DNA from: Bacteroidaceae bacterium
GTDB taxonomy: Bacteria; Bacteroidota; Bacteroidia; Bacteroidales; Bacteroidaceae
NCBI GenBank assembly: GCA_902362375.1
Contig: CABIVS010000013.1
Span: 85,067 to 149,066, forward strand
Direction: 5' to 3'
DNA: 64,000 bases
Position numbers and translations under genes: made by a program. A model generated the notes under the pieces. It saw nothing but the letters and a program-made list of their open reading frames with translations, did not search any database and was not told where the DNA came from. Positions 34,557-44,278 of this stretch are shown one piece after another (positions within the stretch are counted from its first letter, which is position 1; each line of letters begins with the position of its first letter).

Positions 34557-35672
34557 TTATATATTTGTTAATACTTCAATGTATAGTTTAGCCTGACTTT
34601 CCCAGTTATACTCTTCTAAAACTGCTCGCCGACCATTTTGCCCCATCTGATAAGCCATTTCCTTATTTTCAACTAAATATTGAATAGCCTCCTTTATTTG
34701 CTGCGAATTATGTGGATCAACACAAATTCCACAATTATATTTTTCTACAATTTCACGATAGCATTTCACATCCGAAAGCAACACCGGTAACCCCGCCTCC
34801 ATACTTTCAAATATTTTCAACACACCAAAAGATCCATTCGGACTGCCTGTCCGACTAAAATCCCGAAGAGTATTACTAATAGTCATTTTTGAAAAAACTG
34901 TTGATATCTCTTCTTTCTTAAACGGCCCTGCAAAATCCACATTCTTCCAGTTTGGAAAAGTTTCAAGAACATCAACATATCCTTCTTCAATCACACCTGC
35001 AACATAATATTTGATATCCGGCAATTCCGCTAAAGCTTTTAATACTTCTTTTTGACAACTAATCCAATAGACTGTTCCAATATATCCAAGAACATTTTTA
35101 CGGGATAAATATTCCTCCTTGGATAAAGTAAACCTGGAAGATACAACAGGGAAATTTTTAATAACATAATGATTCTTTATTCCCCACTTTTCAAGGCGAT
35201 TGTCAGTATCATCAGTTACAGTAAATACAGCATGATATTTCTTTAGAGATGACTTCAGATATTTCTCCATCAGCACTGCAATTACATTACGAGCTATTTT
35301 AGGCAAATATGCTTTATCATGAATGATGCCAGGATAAAACTCACGAAGATTAAATACAACTTTATATCCCTTATGTTTCAATTTAACCCCAAGAGATAAT
35401 AGCTCCGGATCAGAAATTTGGTATACATCTGCATTTATCATTAGTGCTTTCCTATAAAGAAATTTCTTGGTATTCAGCATCCTCTCTATACGCGAGCATG
35501 GCTTATAGTTACACGAAATAAACTCAATACCATCAATTGTTTCATTCGGTTCTAAGTCACAAACAACAATAGTAACTTTATAGCCAGCCATTGCCAATGC
35601 CTTCCCCTGACGGTCAAAGATCAATGGGTCTTTTCGAGAATAAAGCCCTGTGAGATAACAAATATGCATCAT
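34557..35672 (-). CDS. Glycosyltransferase family 4 protein
   Basis: A 371-residue GT-B enzyme. The N-terminal acceptor domain starts MMHICYLTGLYSRKDPLIFDRQGKALAMAGYKVTIVV. The donor domain includes LGYIGTVYWISCQKEVLKALAELPDIKYYVAGV and the GT4 signature FGVLKIFESMEAGLPVLLSDVKCYREIVEKYNCGICV with the EX7E-type glutamates. It is expected to extend the capsule repeat unit on the cytoplasmic side. Its start overlaps the wzy stop codon by a few bases, a sign of coupled translation. Confidence 0.87.
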   Translation of the reverse strand: MMHICYLTGLYSRKDPLIFDRQGKALAMAGYKVTIVVCDLEPNETIDGIEFISCNYKPCSRIERMLNTKKFLYRKALMINADVYQISDPELLSLGVKLKHKGYKVVFNLREFYPGIIHDKAYLPKIARNVIAVLMEKYLKSSLKKYHAVFTVTDDTDNRLEKWGIKNHYVIKNFPVVSSRFTLSKEEYLSRKNVLGYIGTVYWISCQKEVLKALAELPDIKYYVAGVIEEGYVDVLETFPNWKNVDFAGPFKKEEISTVFSKMTISNTLRDFSRTGSPNGSFGVLKIFESMEAGLPVLLSDVKCYREIVEKYNCGICVDPHNSQQIKEAIQYLVENKEMAYQMGQNGRRAVLEEYNWESQAKLYIEVLTNI

Positions 35673-36850
35673 GGATTTAATTTTATATTTTCACGTTTGT
35701 CGTGCATTACTATATACATAGAAAATAGAAAGATATAATTAACAGAAAATAACCCAGGACGCTGATATAATGTAGCAAGTAGCAAGGTTATAAATATAAG
35801 AATATACCATATGGACTTTATACGATTTAAGGCATAAAGAACAAAGAAAAGCAGGTACATAATACAGACAACAGCTCCATTGGACAGAATCGCATTTCGA
35901 TAACCAGCACTATCCGAGAAGTTTGCCAGCTGTCTCTTATTATCTACCCCCCACCAATATTGACTTGTACCCTGAATAGAATTAAAATAACTTTTTAAAC
36001 TACTATCAGCCCTATTATCCCCACTGATCATCCCTTGTGTTTTATCATATTCCAATCTATCCCAAATCAACAACCTAGTCATTGCATTTTGCATAGAAAA
36101 AACAATTAACAATGCCATTAAAGAAGAGATGAAGAATTTATATACGACCTTGACATTTCTAGAAAATAAAAAATACACTAAAAAAATGGCAGAAAGGACA
36201 TAGAAAAATAGGGACAATGAAAGAAGTCCAGAAATTAAAATAAATATATTCCTTTTATCCTTCAGATTAAAATTATCTATATACAGCATAAGTCCGGCGA
36301 TAGTACCAACAACACCCGGCTCATCAAAAGGGCCACAAAATCTTAATGATTGAAAATAAACATCAAGACCTGCCCCTAAATAGTTGGGAATAACTAAAAA
36401 TGGATATGCAATATAATTATATGTTTTTACAGCATTCAAAGGAGCTATTATTTTTCCAGGGACAGGAATACCAAAGAAAAGTAACAGCCATACCAAAATG
36501 GATATTCCAATTATTATAGAATATAACGTTTTGTACCTATCAAACACGTTTACCATAAATCTTTTCGATCCAAAAGGTACTGCTGCCAAAATAATCATAA
36601 AAAAGAATCCTATCAGATTACGATTTTGAGAAATAGAAGCTAGCAAAAGGGTAAAAACAAAGAAAATCAGATACAGCACATTCAATCTATTCATTCTATA
36701 ATTCCGCCAGAATAGAATCGCCAATGGGAAAAGAAATACAATTTGCGCATAAGACCCACTTAGACTCCAAGTAAAAAATGGCCTTAGAGTTAACAAAAGT
36801 AATATACCTCCTATAAAATAAGTTATGTCATTACTATTTTTAATCCTCAT
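35669..36850 (-). CDS. wzy: Wzy-type polysaccharide polymerase
   Basis: A 393-residue integral membrane protein with about 10-12 hydrophobic segments and one large periplasmic loop (about residues 255-330, containing WDRLEYDKTQGMISGDNRADSSLKSYFNSIQGTSQYWWG). This is the usual layout of the O-antigen polymerase/ligase superfamily, whose members show very little sequence identity. In a Wzx/Wzy-type locus it joins repeat units in the periplasm. The ATG at 36850 was chosen; a TTG 9 bases earlier is the only reason for a longer frame. It overlaps the GT61 gene by 11 bp. Confidence 0.82.
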   Translation of the reverse strand: MRIKNSNDITYFIGGILLLLTLRPFFTWSLSGSYAQIVFLFPLAILFWRNYRMNRLNVLYLIFFVFTLLLASISQNRNLIGFFFMIILAAVPFGSKRFMVNVFDRYKTLYSIIIGISILVWLLLFFGIPVPGKIIAPLNAVKTYNYIAYPFLVIPNYLGAGLDVYFQSLRFCGPFDEPGVVGTIAGLMLYIDNFNLKDKRNIFILISGLLSLSLFFYVLSAIFLVYFLFSRNVKVVYKFFISSLMALLIVFSMQNAMTRLLIWDRLEYDKTQGMISGDNRADSSLKSYFNSIQGTSQYWWGVDNKRQLANFSDSAGYRNAILSNGAVVCIMYLLFFVLYALNRIKSIWYILIFITLLLATLYQRPGLFSVNYIFLFSMYIVMHDKRENIKLNP

Positions 36851-38132
36851 TATAATCAATCATTTTTTTCAGTTTATCAGTGCTGACAATGTAATCAGCA
36901 TGTAAATCTACTGTACTATCAGAAATACCAGCTAAATACCGCATTTTAACACCGACAATATTAGCAATAGTCGAAAATATTGGAGAATAGTTTCTTATGG
37001 ATCTAAAACAAATAACCTTACAACCGCTATGACAAAACAATAAATTTGTAAATGCAGCTCCAGAACCACCCACAATATAGTCAGCATTATTAAACAAGGC
37101 CATTTGCTCACAAAAAGTGTATGTTTCGGGAGCAACAACTTCAAACCCATATTCTTTAAGTACTCCCCAAACTTCAGATTCATTATAATGCCTCTTTTTT
37201 GTACTCTTCCGTGTCAGAAAAATGCGTTTCGGAGTTGCTAAATCAGACTTAAACAAGAGCAATTTATCACGCATTTGCAATGTTAAATGACAATCAAAAA
37301 CAAACCCAAATAAATGATCAGGATCAGTAATATCTCTATAATGAGGTGCAATAGAATTCACAGCAGAAAGAGAATATAAAGTACCAAATTCTACTATTTC
37401 TTTTTCTCCTATAGTAATTATGTCACGTTGGGTTTCATTAAGAATCTCAAAAATCTTTTTAAAAGAATCTATTTTCATTACGATTTCATCGATTATCAAC
37501 GGAGCATCTTTTGATATGTTTATTCTGTTGAAGACAAGCAGTTTAATGAGAATTTCATACAATTCATGATAGTAATTACATGAAAATTTCCCTGAAAGCA
37601 TAATTCCAGACTTCAAATAACGACATTTCCCAATACCGCCATCGTTACGTAAAACAGCAACATTATTCTTTAACCGCAATAAAAGCCCATCAAACATCAC
37701 ATAGCGATCGTTCATATTATAACAGAAGTCGTTAATTACACACTTTTCTTTCACATTTAAGATAAAATCGGAATTTCCTTGTATTCTAACACCTTCATGT
37801 TTATAAATAAAAATATCTTGCATCGGAACTGATATCAGTTCTTTCTTCAAAGGCTCCAACTCATAGGTCAACTTACTTGTATACCCTACTCTATTAGTAA
37901 TAAGTGGTATTATAGATGAAGTCAAATGCGATTTCGCATAGACATGATGACTAACAACTTCAAACGGTACAAACGAAACACAACGTAAAACCATATTATT
38001 CATCGCATATAAACAATGCCCCCAACTGTTCTTTTTTGAATGATAATAGAGTCTGCATGATATACTTTCTATAGCATTTCCGATTCTTTTATTTATTGAA
38101 TGTTTTATTTCGAGCAATATTTTCTTCATCAT
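36840..38132 (-). CDS. Glycosyltransferase family 61 protein
   Basis: A 430-residue protein of the GT61/DUF563 family. The diagnostic regions are in the second half: GKFSCNYYHELYEILIKLLVF (acceptor-side motif), TPKRIFLTRKSTKKRHYNESEV, VVAPETYTFCEQMALFNNADYIVGGSGAAFTNLLFCHSGCKVICF. The last holds the G-x-G-A-A-x-x-N pattern of the donor site. The first 120 residues are poorly conserved. It probably adds a pentose or other sugar to the repeat unit; the donor is unknown. Its AT content is typical of this capsule locus. Confidence 0.8.
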   Translation of the reverse strand: MMKKILLEIKHSINKRIGNAIESISCRLYYHSKKNSWGHCLYAMNNMVLRCVSFVPFEVVSHHVYAKSHLTSSIIPLITNRVGYTSKLTYELEPLKKELISVPMQDIFIYKHEGVRIQGNSDFILNVKEKCVINDFCYNMNDRYVMFDGLLLRLKNNVAVLRNDGGIGKCRYLKSGIMLSGKFSCNYYHELYEILIKLLVFNRINISKDAPLIIDEIVMKIDSFKKIFEILNETQRDIITIGEKEIVEFGTLYSLSAVNSIAPHYRDITDPDHLFGFVFDCHLTLQMRDKLLLFKSDLATPKRIFLTRKSTKKRHYNESEVWGVLKEYGFEVVAPETYTFCEQMALFNNADYIVGGSGAAFTNLLFCHSGCKVICFRSIRNYSPIFSTIANIVGVKMRYLAGISDSTVDLHADYIVSTDKLKKMIDYNED

Positions 38133-38140
38133 CCATCATA

Positions 38141-39640
38141 TTAGTTTTTACGATGTAATTTGTTTATTATAACCTGCTTAATCCCTATCCTACGATCTAG
38201 TCCCGTATATGAATAATATGTCGTTAAAACTAAAAACACTGTTACCACTGCGTATCCACTCCAACCAAACATTAATATTTTGCAGGTAAGGACTATGGCA
38301 GTGATACAAGAAAATAGTATAAATAATTTCATTATTGATCTGGTAAATTTGAGATTACATTTTATTCGACAAATGATCCATAGCTGCAAAAAATAGAATC
38401 CATATTTAATGAATGATGATATGCCAAGTCCTATTAATCCCCAATAGTAATACCCTATCATATTAAAAATTAATCCATAACAAACTGTAATAAATTCATT
38501 CCAAAAGTATACTTTGGAATCACCTTTCGCTAATAAACCATAAGACATACTCCACGCCATGGCTTTAAAAAACATGGCTGCCATTGCCCAATACATCATA
38601 CCTTCAGTAGGTATAAACTTTGTAGAATAAAGTACTACTACAGCTACCCGTATATAAGCGATAAAAGCAATAATTATTGGAGCAAGCAACAGTAACGAAA
38701 TCTCAGCCTGCTGATTAATCGCCCTAACAAATGAGTCATTATCCGAAGCTATCGCTGACAATCGGGGATAATAATCTGTTGCCATAGCCGTAAATACCAA
38801 TCCAACATATGTGTTGACTATTGTAAACCCCGCATTGAACAACCCGACATCATCAATAGAACCCATACGACTTATGAAAATACGAATGAAATAGGAAGCT
38901 AATATTGCCAACATACCCTGAAGACTGATCAACACTCCCATCTTCAACATATCTCGCCCTTCAACTTTTATATCCGTAATGGTTATTTCTTCCTTCTCAA
39001 TCTTTATTTTGCGGGCATATATATAAGACAGGATAAAAATCAAAGCATTCGAAAACAATAAAACAGGGACAATAGCATCTATCTTCCAAAAATAATATAA
39101 CGGTATGATAAATACTAAACCGACTGCATTGCCAACTACATTGGCCTTCGCCAAATAACGATACTTCCGCATCCCCTGCATTAAAGCATTTTGCCCGGAA
39201 GTTAATTGCATCAATAAAACCGAGAATGAAAGTATTATAAAAGCAAAAGTATAATCTGTATTTCCAAATGTCACTTGACTTAACAATGAAGCTGAAACCA
39301 AACAAATCAATGCACCTGTCAATCCGGTAATCCAAACCAATCTCCTAAATACAGAAATAATTAAAGCTATACGTTTAGTATCATTGGCTCCATTAGCTTC
39401 TGCAATATTACGTACGGCACTGGTCCCTAAACCACAATTTGTAAAGGATGAAATCATTGTAATGGTAGAATTAAGCAATCCCATAACCCCCATCCCTTCA
39501 GGGCCTAATAATACTGCAGCAAATTTAGACCTGATGATTTGTATAAGTATATTAAAGATTTGAACCCCTCCAAACAATGATGTAGCTTTTAGGCTTTGTT
39601 TATACGAGTTCCTGTTTTCAGTGTCCATTGCTTCTGACAT
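38141..39640 (-). CDS. wzx: Wzx-type O-antigen/capsule flippase
   Basis: A 499-residue membrane protein of the MOP exporter superfamily, with 12-14 hydrophobic segments. The N-terminal span region SLFGGVQIFNILIQIIRSKFAAVLLGPEGMGVMGLLNS is characteristic of polysaccharide flippases. It moves the lipid-linked repeat unit from the cytoplasmic to the periplasmic face for Wzy. A second Met at codon 5 (39628) is an alternative start. It follows the NeuD-like acetyltransferase gene by 16 bp. Confidence 0.9.
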   Translation of the reverse strand: MSEAMDTENRNSYKQSLKATSLFGGVQIFNILIQIIRSKFAAVLLGPEGMGVMGLLNSTITMISSFTNCGLGTSAVRNIAEANGANDTKRIALIISVFRRLVWITGLTGALICLVSASLLSQVTFGNTDYTFAFIILSFSVLLMQLTSGQNALMQGMRKYRYLAKANVVGNAVGLVFIIPLYYFWKIDAIVPVLLFSNALIFILSYIYARKIKIEKEEITITDIKVEGRDMLKMGVLISLQGMLAILASYFIRIFISRMGSIDDVGLFNAGFTIVNTYVGLVFTAMATDYYPRLSAIASDNDSFVRAINQQAEISLLLLAPIIIAFIAYIRVAVVVLYSTKFIPTEGMMYWAMAAMFFKAMAWSMSYGLLAKGDSKVYFWNEFITVCYGLIFNMIGYYYWGLIGLGISSFIKYGFYFLQLWIICRIKCNLKFTRSIMKLFILFSCITAIVLTCKILMFGWSGYAVVTVFLVLTTYYSYTGLDRRIGIKQVIINKLHRKN

Positions 39641-39656
39641 TCCTAGTATTATTGAA

Positions 39657-40316
39657 TTAATCTTCCATAATTCTTCTCAAGAATTTTGCAGGTAACCCTA
39701 CATGTATTTCAGAGTCTGGTATATCATGAGTAACCAAACTTCTTGCTCCTGCCATAGCAAAATTGCCAATCTTTCTCTTTTCTAAAACTGTAGCACCTAT
39801 AGAAACATCAGCACACTTACCTATAACCACCAATGAACCGGTTATCGAACCCATTGCAAAATGACATAATGGTCCACATTTAACATCATGTCCGATACAA
39901 GTATTGGATTTTACCATTGTCCCTACGCCCAGTTCTGTTCGAGGAGCAATATATGCATGACACATGACCAGTACCCCTGGATGAAGAACCACGTTCTCTC
40001 CAATAAATGCAGTATAATGTATTATTGTTACTAATCTATCCAATGGAACATTTAGTCTCTTAAACAGTTCTTCTGTCAAGACATTTCGTCCTATCATATG
40101 TATTCCCCATATAAAATAATACCCTTCATCGACAAAATGCTGAATTCTATCAGTACCTCCCAAAACAGCATACTCATCTACATTATCTACAAAATCGTTC
40201 ACAAAACCACAGATTTCAATATCTTCATCGTATCCGTTTTTCTGGTTATCTTTTATACAAGCTGCAATAACAGAACCATGTCCATTACCACCAATTATCA
40301 ATACCCGCTTTTTCAT
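39657..40316 (-). CDS. NeuD/PglD-like sugar O- or N-acyltransferase
   Basis: A 219-residue protein with the two-domain plan of the NeuD/PglD family. A short Rossmann-like N-terminal domain (KKRVLIIGGNGHGSVIAACI) binds the sugar nucleotide, and a left-handed beta-helix (about residues 105-210) has hexapeptide repeats such as VVLHPGVLVMCHAYIAPRTELGVGTMVKSNTCIGHDVKCG. The helix edge supplies the catalytic His and the acetyl-CoA site. Because an FdtC-like enzyme is also present, this one may decorate a different sugar or position. It overlaps the upstream ketoisomerase gene by 4 bp. Confidence 0.83.
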   Translation of the reverse strand: MKKRVLIIGGNGHGSVIAACIKDNQKNGYDEDIEICGFVNDFVDNVDEYAVLGGTDRIQHFVDEGYYFIWGIHMIGRNVLTEELFKRLNVPLDRLVTIIHYTAFIGENVVLHPGVLVMCHAYIAPRTELGVGTMVKSNTCIGHDVKCGPLCHFAMGSITGSLVVIGKCADVSIGATVLEKRKIGNFAMAGARSLVTHDIPDSEIHVGLPAKFLRRIMED

Positions 40317-40735
40317 TTTGTATTCTTATACTCTAAGAAATCCTTATATATTCGTATATAATCAGCTTCATCATAAGGCATTGAAGCAAGTACCAGACAC
40401 ACTGCTCCAGATGAAAAGTTATCCAGTTCTCTCCACATTCCCGGAACAATATATAAACCTTGATAAGGACGATTTAATGAAAAGGTACGTTTCACACTGC
40501 CATCATCAACTGTTACATTAAAACTACCGCTAGCAGCTATCACCAGCTGAAACAATTCTTTATGAGCGTGTCCACCACGCGCCTCGCCACCTGGTATATC
40601 GTATAGATAATAGGTACGTTTTACTTCAAATGGAACAGTTTTAACATTTTCAACCACAGTGATATTACCTTCATCTCTGTGATGCTTATCAAGCTCTATA
40701 ATTGTGCAGTCATAGACTGTACTATTTTTACTCAT
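40313..40735 (-). CDS. fdtA: FdtA-like dTDP-sugar 3,4-ketoisomerase, paralog with HAH motif
   Basis: A 140-residue cupin of the WxcM/FdtA family, which converts dTDP-4-keto-6-deoxyglucose to a 3-keto-6-deoxy sugar. The catalytic histidine pair is intact: GGEARGGHAHKELFQ with His56 and His58. The cupin core ASGSFNVTVDDG and the end LASMPYDEADYIRIYKDFL are typical. It is the second of two tandem ketoisomerase genes (4-bp overlap) and starts inside the stop region of its paralog. With FdtB and FdtC homologs downstream it completes the 3-amino-sugar route. Confidence 0.87.
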   Translation of the reverse strand: MSKNSTVYDCTIIELDKHHRDEGNITVVENVKTVPFEVKRTYYLYDIPGGEARGGHAHKELFQLVIAASGSFNVTVDDGSVKRTFSLNRPYQGLYIVPGMWRELDNFSSGAVCLVLASMPYDEADYIRIYKDFLEYKNTK

Positions 40736-41136
40736 AATGCAGTATTTTTGAAAGTTTCGTAATCACGTATATAATCATTTTCTCCATATGGAGTTGAAGA
40801 TAATATTAAAGCTAACGAATTAGTAGAAAAATTATCCATCTGTCTCCATATTTGCTTTGGTACGTACAATCCATAGTATGAACGATTCAAATGGATTTTC
40901 CTCCTCTCTTTACCATCATCCAAGAGCACATCAAAACTACCGGAAAGTGCAATAATAAATTCCTGATTTTCTTTATATGCATGCCCTCCACGTTTCTCTC
41001 CACCAGGGACATCGTATATCCAATATGTCCGTTCTATTTTAAATGGAATATGCTTAAATTCCTCGGCAAAAGAGAGATTACCCCTTTTATCCAAAAATTT
41101 TGGAAGATCAATCAACCTACAATCTGATACATTCAT
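40732..41136 (-). CDS. FdtA-like ketoisomerase paralog with HAY motif
   Basis: A 134-residue cupin clearly paralogous to the next gene: YDVPGGEKRGGHAYKENQEFIIALSGSFDVLLDDG aligns with YDIPGGEARGGHAHKELFQLVIAASGSFNVTVDDG. The first catalytic His is kept (His52), but the second position of the HAH pair is Tyr54. The end SSTPYGENDYIRDYETF is normal for the family. It may have different stereochemistry, act in a heteromer with its paralog, or have lost activity; the sequence alone does not decide. It follows rmlB by 5 bp. Confidence 0.8.
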   Translation of the reverse strand: MNVSDCRLIDLPKFLDKRGNLSFAEEFKHIPFKIERTYWIYDVPGGEKRGGHAYKENQEFIIALSGSFDVLLDDGKERRKIHLNRSYYGLYVPKQIWRQMDNFSTNSLALILSSTPYGENDYIRDYETFKNTAL

Positions 41137-41141
41137 AACTT

Positions 41142-42206
41142 TTATATTTTGTACATACTTTCATAATACTTATTATACTCTCCACTCGCTATATTTTCCA
41201 TCCATTCGTGATTTTCCAAATACCAGCGAACAGTTTTTTCAATACCTTCCTCAAATTGCAAAGACGGTTCCCATCCTAATTCTTTTTTCAATTTATTAGA
41301 ATCAATAGCATAGCGTAAATCATGTCCTTTTCTGTCAGCTACATATGTAATCAACTTTTCGGAAGTACCGTCCGGATTACCCAATAACCGATCCACAGTT
41401 TTGATGATAACCTTAATTAAATCAATATTTGTCCATTCATTGAAACCACCAATATTATAAGTCTCAGCTATTTTTCCTTTATGAAAAATGATATCAATAG
41501 CACGTGCATGATCTACTACATACAACCAATCACGTACATTCTCACCCTTACCATAAACCGGTAAGGCTTTACCATGACGGATATTATTAATAAAAAGAGG
41601 TATAAGCTTTTCGGGAAATTGATAAGGCCCGTAATTGTTACTGCAATTGGTAACAATAACAGGCATTCCATATGTATCATGAAAAGCACGTACGAAATGA
41701 TCACTACCAGCCTTGCTAGCAGAATAAGGACTATGTGGCTGATATTTTGTTTGTTCAGTGAAGAATGTTCCGTCAAAATCTAATGCACCATATACTTCAT
41801 CTGTTGAAATATGATAAAAAAGTTTATGACCATATCCCGTTTCTGAAGTTTCCCAAGCCAACTTAGCTGCCTGTAATAATGAAAGGGTACCCATCACATT
41901 CGTTTGTGCAAAAATAAATGGATCTTTAATACTACGATCAACATGGCTTTCTGCTGCCAAATGTATCACACTATCAATATTATACTGTTTAAAAAGCTGT
42001 ATTATTCTCTCAAAGTCACAAATATCAGCTTTTACAAAAGTATAATTCGGCTGACCTTCAATATCTTTCAAATTAGCTAAATTTCCAGCATAAGTCAACT
42101 TATCTAAATTTATAATATGATACTCAGGATATTTATTCACAAATAAGCGAACAACATGGCTTCCGATAAATCCTGCACCACCAGTAATCAATATATTCCG
42201 CTTCAT
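41142..42206 (-). CDS. rmlB: dTDP-glucose 4,6-dehydratase
   Basis: A 354-residue extended SDR enzyme. The NAD-binding loop is GGAGFIGSH (residues 8-16) and the catalytic motif is SPYSASKAG (Tyr-x-x-x-Lys), with HISTDEVYG (Thr-Asp-Glu) supplying the dehydratase residues. It converts dTDP-glucose to dTDP-4-keto-6-deoxyglucose in the cytoplasm. No RmlC or RmlD lies in the window, so the product is more likely passed to the FdtA-like isomerases than to rhamnose synthesis. It follows rmlA by 4 bp. Confidence 0.95.
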   Translation of the reverse strand: MKRNILITGGAGFIGSHVVRLFVNKYPEYHIINLDKLTYAGNLANLKDIEGQPNYTFVKADICDFERIIQLFKQYNIDSVIHLAAESHVDRSIKDPFIFAQTNVMGTLSLLQAAKLAWETSETGYGHKLFYHISTDEVYGALDFDGTFFTEQTKYQPHSPYSASKAGSDHFVRAFHDTYGMPVIVTNCSNNYGPYQFPEKLIPLFINNIRHGKALPVYGKGENVRDWLYVVDHARAIDIIFHKGKIAETYNIGGFNEWTNIDLIKVIIKTVDRLLGNPDGTSEKLITYVADRKGHDLRYAIDSNKLKKELGWEPSLQFEEGIEKTVRWYLENHEWMENIASGEYNKYYESMYKI

Positions 42207-42210
42207 CTTT

Positions 42211-43098
42211 CTATTTTTCTTTTAATTCATCTATTACATTCATCAAGTATTTCCCGTATTGATTCTTTAACATCGGCTGTGCCAATGCCATCATTTTTTC
42301 AGGAGTAATCCAGCCTTTCCGAAAAGCAATTCCTTCTAAACAAGCTATTTTTAACCCCTGACGTTTTTCTATCACTTCAATAAAATTACTAGCCTCTGAT
42401 AAAGAATCGTGCGTACCAGTATCAAGCCATGCAAAACCACGTCCTAAAAGTTGGACTTTTAATTCTTTAGTATCCAAGAAACATTGGTTTACTGTAGTTA
42501 TTTCCAATTCTCCACGTGCAGATGGCTTGCTATTCTTTGCTATTTTAACCACTTTATTGGGATAGAAATAAAGCCCCACTACAGCATAGTTTGATTTTGG
42601 GTGAACAGGCTTTTCTTCCAATCCTAATACATTACCGTTTTTATCAAATTCCGCAACTCCATAACGTTCGGGATCTGATACCCAATAGCCAAATACAGTA
42701 GCTTTGTTTTCTTCTTCAGCCATGCGTACAGCTTCTTTTAGCATATAAGTCAGCCCCTGACCATGAAAAATATTATCTCCTAGTACCAAGCAAACCGAAT
42801 CATCACCAATAAATTCCTCTCCAATAATGAATGCTTGCGCAAGACCATCAGGCGAAGGTTGTTCTGCATATTCAAAACGAACACCGAAATCAGAACCATC
42901 ACCTAATAATCGTTGAAAACCAGGAAGGTCATACGGAGTAGAAATTATTAAAATCTCACGAATACCTGCAAGCATCAAAACCGAAATGGGATAATAAATC
43001 ATCGGTTTATCAAATATGGGAAGAAGCTGCTTACTAACTCCCTTGGTAATAGGGTACAAACGAGTACCAGATCCACCGGCTAAAACAATACCTTTCAT
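42211..43098 (-). CDS. rmlA: Glucose-1-phosphate thymidylyltransferase
   Basis: A 295-residue nucleotidyltransferase with the signature [30 protein letters not shown] (residues 8-37) and the metal-binding Asp in [10 protein letters not shown]. It makes dTDP-glucose from dTTP and glucose 1-phosphate, the first committed step of the dTDP-sugar branch of this operon. Length and both terminal regions are normal for the long RmlA type (C-terminal [27 protein letters not shown]). Confidence 0.96.
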   Translation of the reverse strand: MKGIVLAGGSGTRLYPITKGVSKQLLPIFDKPMIYYPISVLMLAGIREILIISTPYDLPGFQRLLGDGSDFGVRFEYAEQPSPDGLAQAFIIGEEFIGDDSVCLVLGDNIFHGQGLTYMLKEAVRMAEEENKATVFGYWVSDPERYGVAEFDKNGNVLGLEEKPVHPKSNYAVVGLYFYPNKVVKIAKNSKPSARGELEITTVNQCFLDTKELKVQLLGRGFAWLDTGTHDSLSEASNFIEVIEKRQGLKIACLEGIAFRKGWITPEKMMALAQPMLKNQYGKYLMNVIDELKEK

Positions 43099-43099
43099 T

Positions 43100-44212
43100 T
43101 TAATATAATCTGTTTAAATGTGTGCGCTTATCTCTCACTTTATCCCACCAAAGATTTAAAGCAATCCAGGCTACAATATCTCCTATTAATATCACAGTAT
43201 TATTCACCCATGGTATCAATAAAATATTTACAGCACTAAATGCACAGGATATTAATATTATAATAATCATAGCTTTACGGGGTGTAAATCCCATTGCCAA
43301 AAATTTATGATGAATATGATTCTTATCTGGTTCAAAAGGGCTCTTTCCATTACGCAAGCGTACCATTACCACACGAATCACATCAAAAGCTGGAATTATT
43401 AGTGTACTAAAGGCTATAAGAAAAGTACCTTTGGTATTAGAAATTACCTCAGGATCGTTCTGACTATATTTGATAGCAAGAAAACTTAGTATATACCCCA
43501 AAGTTAAGCTGCCGGTATCTCCCATAAATATTTTCCGTGCCCGTTCTGCATTACCGAAAACATTATAATAAAAGAAAGGAACTAATACACCTAAGGTACT
43601 AAATGCAAGCATACTATACATCCACAGACCTTTCTCTATAAACAAAAGGCCAAAGACCAAAAGCGCAACACTACTCAATCCTGATGCTAATCCATCAATT
43701 CCATCTATTAAATTAATAGCATTAGTAATGAAAACAATGGTCAATATAGTAAAAGGAATACCAATCCACTTTGGAATTGCATATATTCCAAATAACCCAT
43801 ATAAGTCATTTATCCAAAGCTCTGCGATAGAAAAAAAACAAGCACAGAGAATTTGTATCACAAACTTTTGGCGATAACGCACTCCAATAAGGTCATCTGT
43901 AATTCCTGTCAAATATAAAAGAGTCAACCCACAGACTAAAAACAAACATTCCAATAAAAAACAAGTTGCATGTAAATCTGAAATATAATATCCTGTTATA
44001 GTACGGAATGCCAATACCAAACAACAAGAAAATAATATCGTTGGGAAAAAAGAAACTCCCCCCAAACGTGGAATGGCACATGTATGGATTTTACGTTTAT
44101 CTGGTATATCAAATAATCTCTTACGAAGAGAAATTAGTAATATGCGAGGTATGACAAATAACGCTATACAGACAGAAATAACAAAAGCTAAGATTATAAA
44201 TATATAATTCAT
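43100..44212 (-). CDS. WecA/MraY-family polyprenyl-phosphate HexNAc-1-P transferase
   Basis: A 370-residue membrane enzyme with about 11 spans. Diagnostic cytoplasmic motifs are [29 protein letters not shown], the catalytic [10 protein letters not shown] and [15 protein letters not shown]. It transfers a HexNAc-1-phosphate to undecaprenyl phosphate and so starts the repeat unit. Unusually for a priming enzyme of a Bacteroides capsule operon, it is the first biosynthetic gene after UpxY rather than near the end. The 66 bp up to UpxY hold no gene. Confidence 0.9.
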   Translation of the reverse strand: MNYIFIILAFVISVCIALFVIPRILLISLRKRLFDIPDKRKIHTCAIPRLGGVSFFPTILFSCCLVLAFRTITGYYISDLHATCFLLECLFLVCGLTLLYLTGITDDLIGVRYRQKFVIQILCACFFSIAELWINDLYGLFGIYAIPKWIGIPFTILTIVFITNAINLIDGIDGLASGLSSVALLVFGLLFIEKGLWMYSMLAFSTLGVLVPFFYYNVFGNAERARKIFMGDTGSLTLGYILSFLAIKYSQNDPEVISNTKGTFLIAFSTLIIPAFDVIRVVMVRLRNGKSPFEPDKNHIHHKFLAMGFTPRKAMIIIILISCAFSAVNILLIPWVNNTVILIGDIVAWIALNLWWDKVRDKRTHLNRLY

Positions 44213-44278
44213 TCGAATAATTATTTCATGAATAAAGTTTAATATTAAGCCCCATTTAGTTGATGCAATAATTCATTT

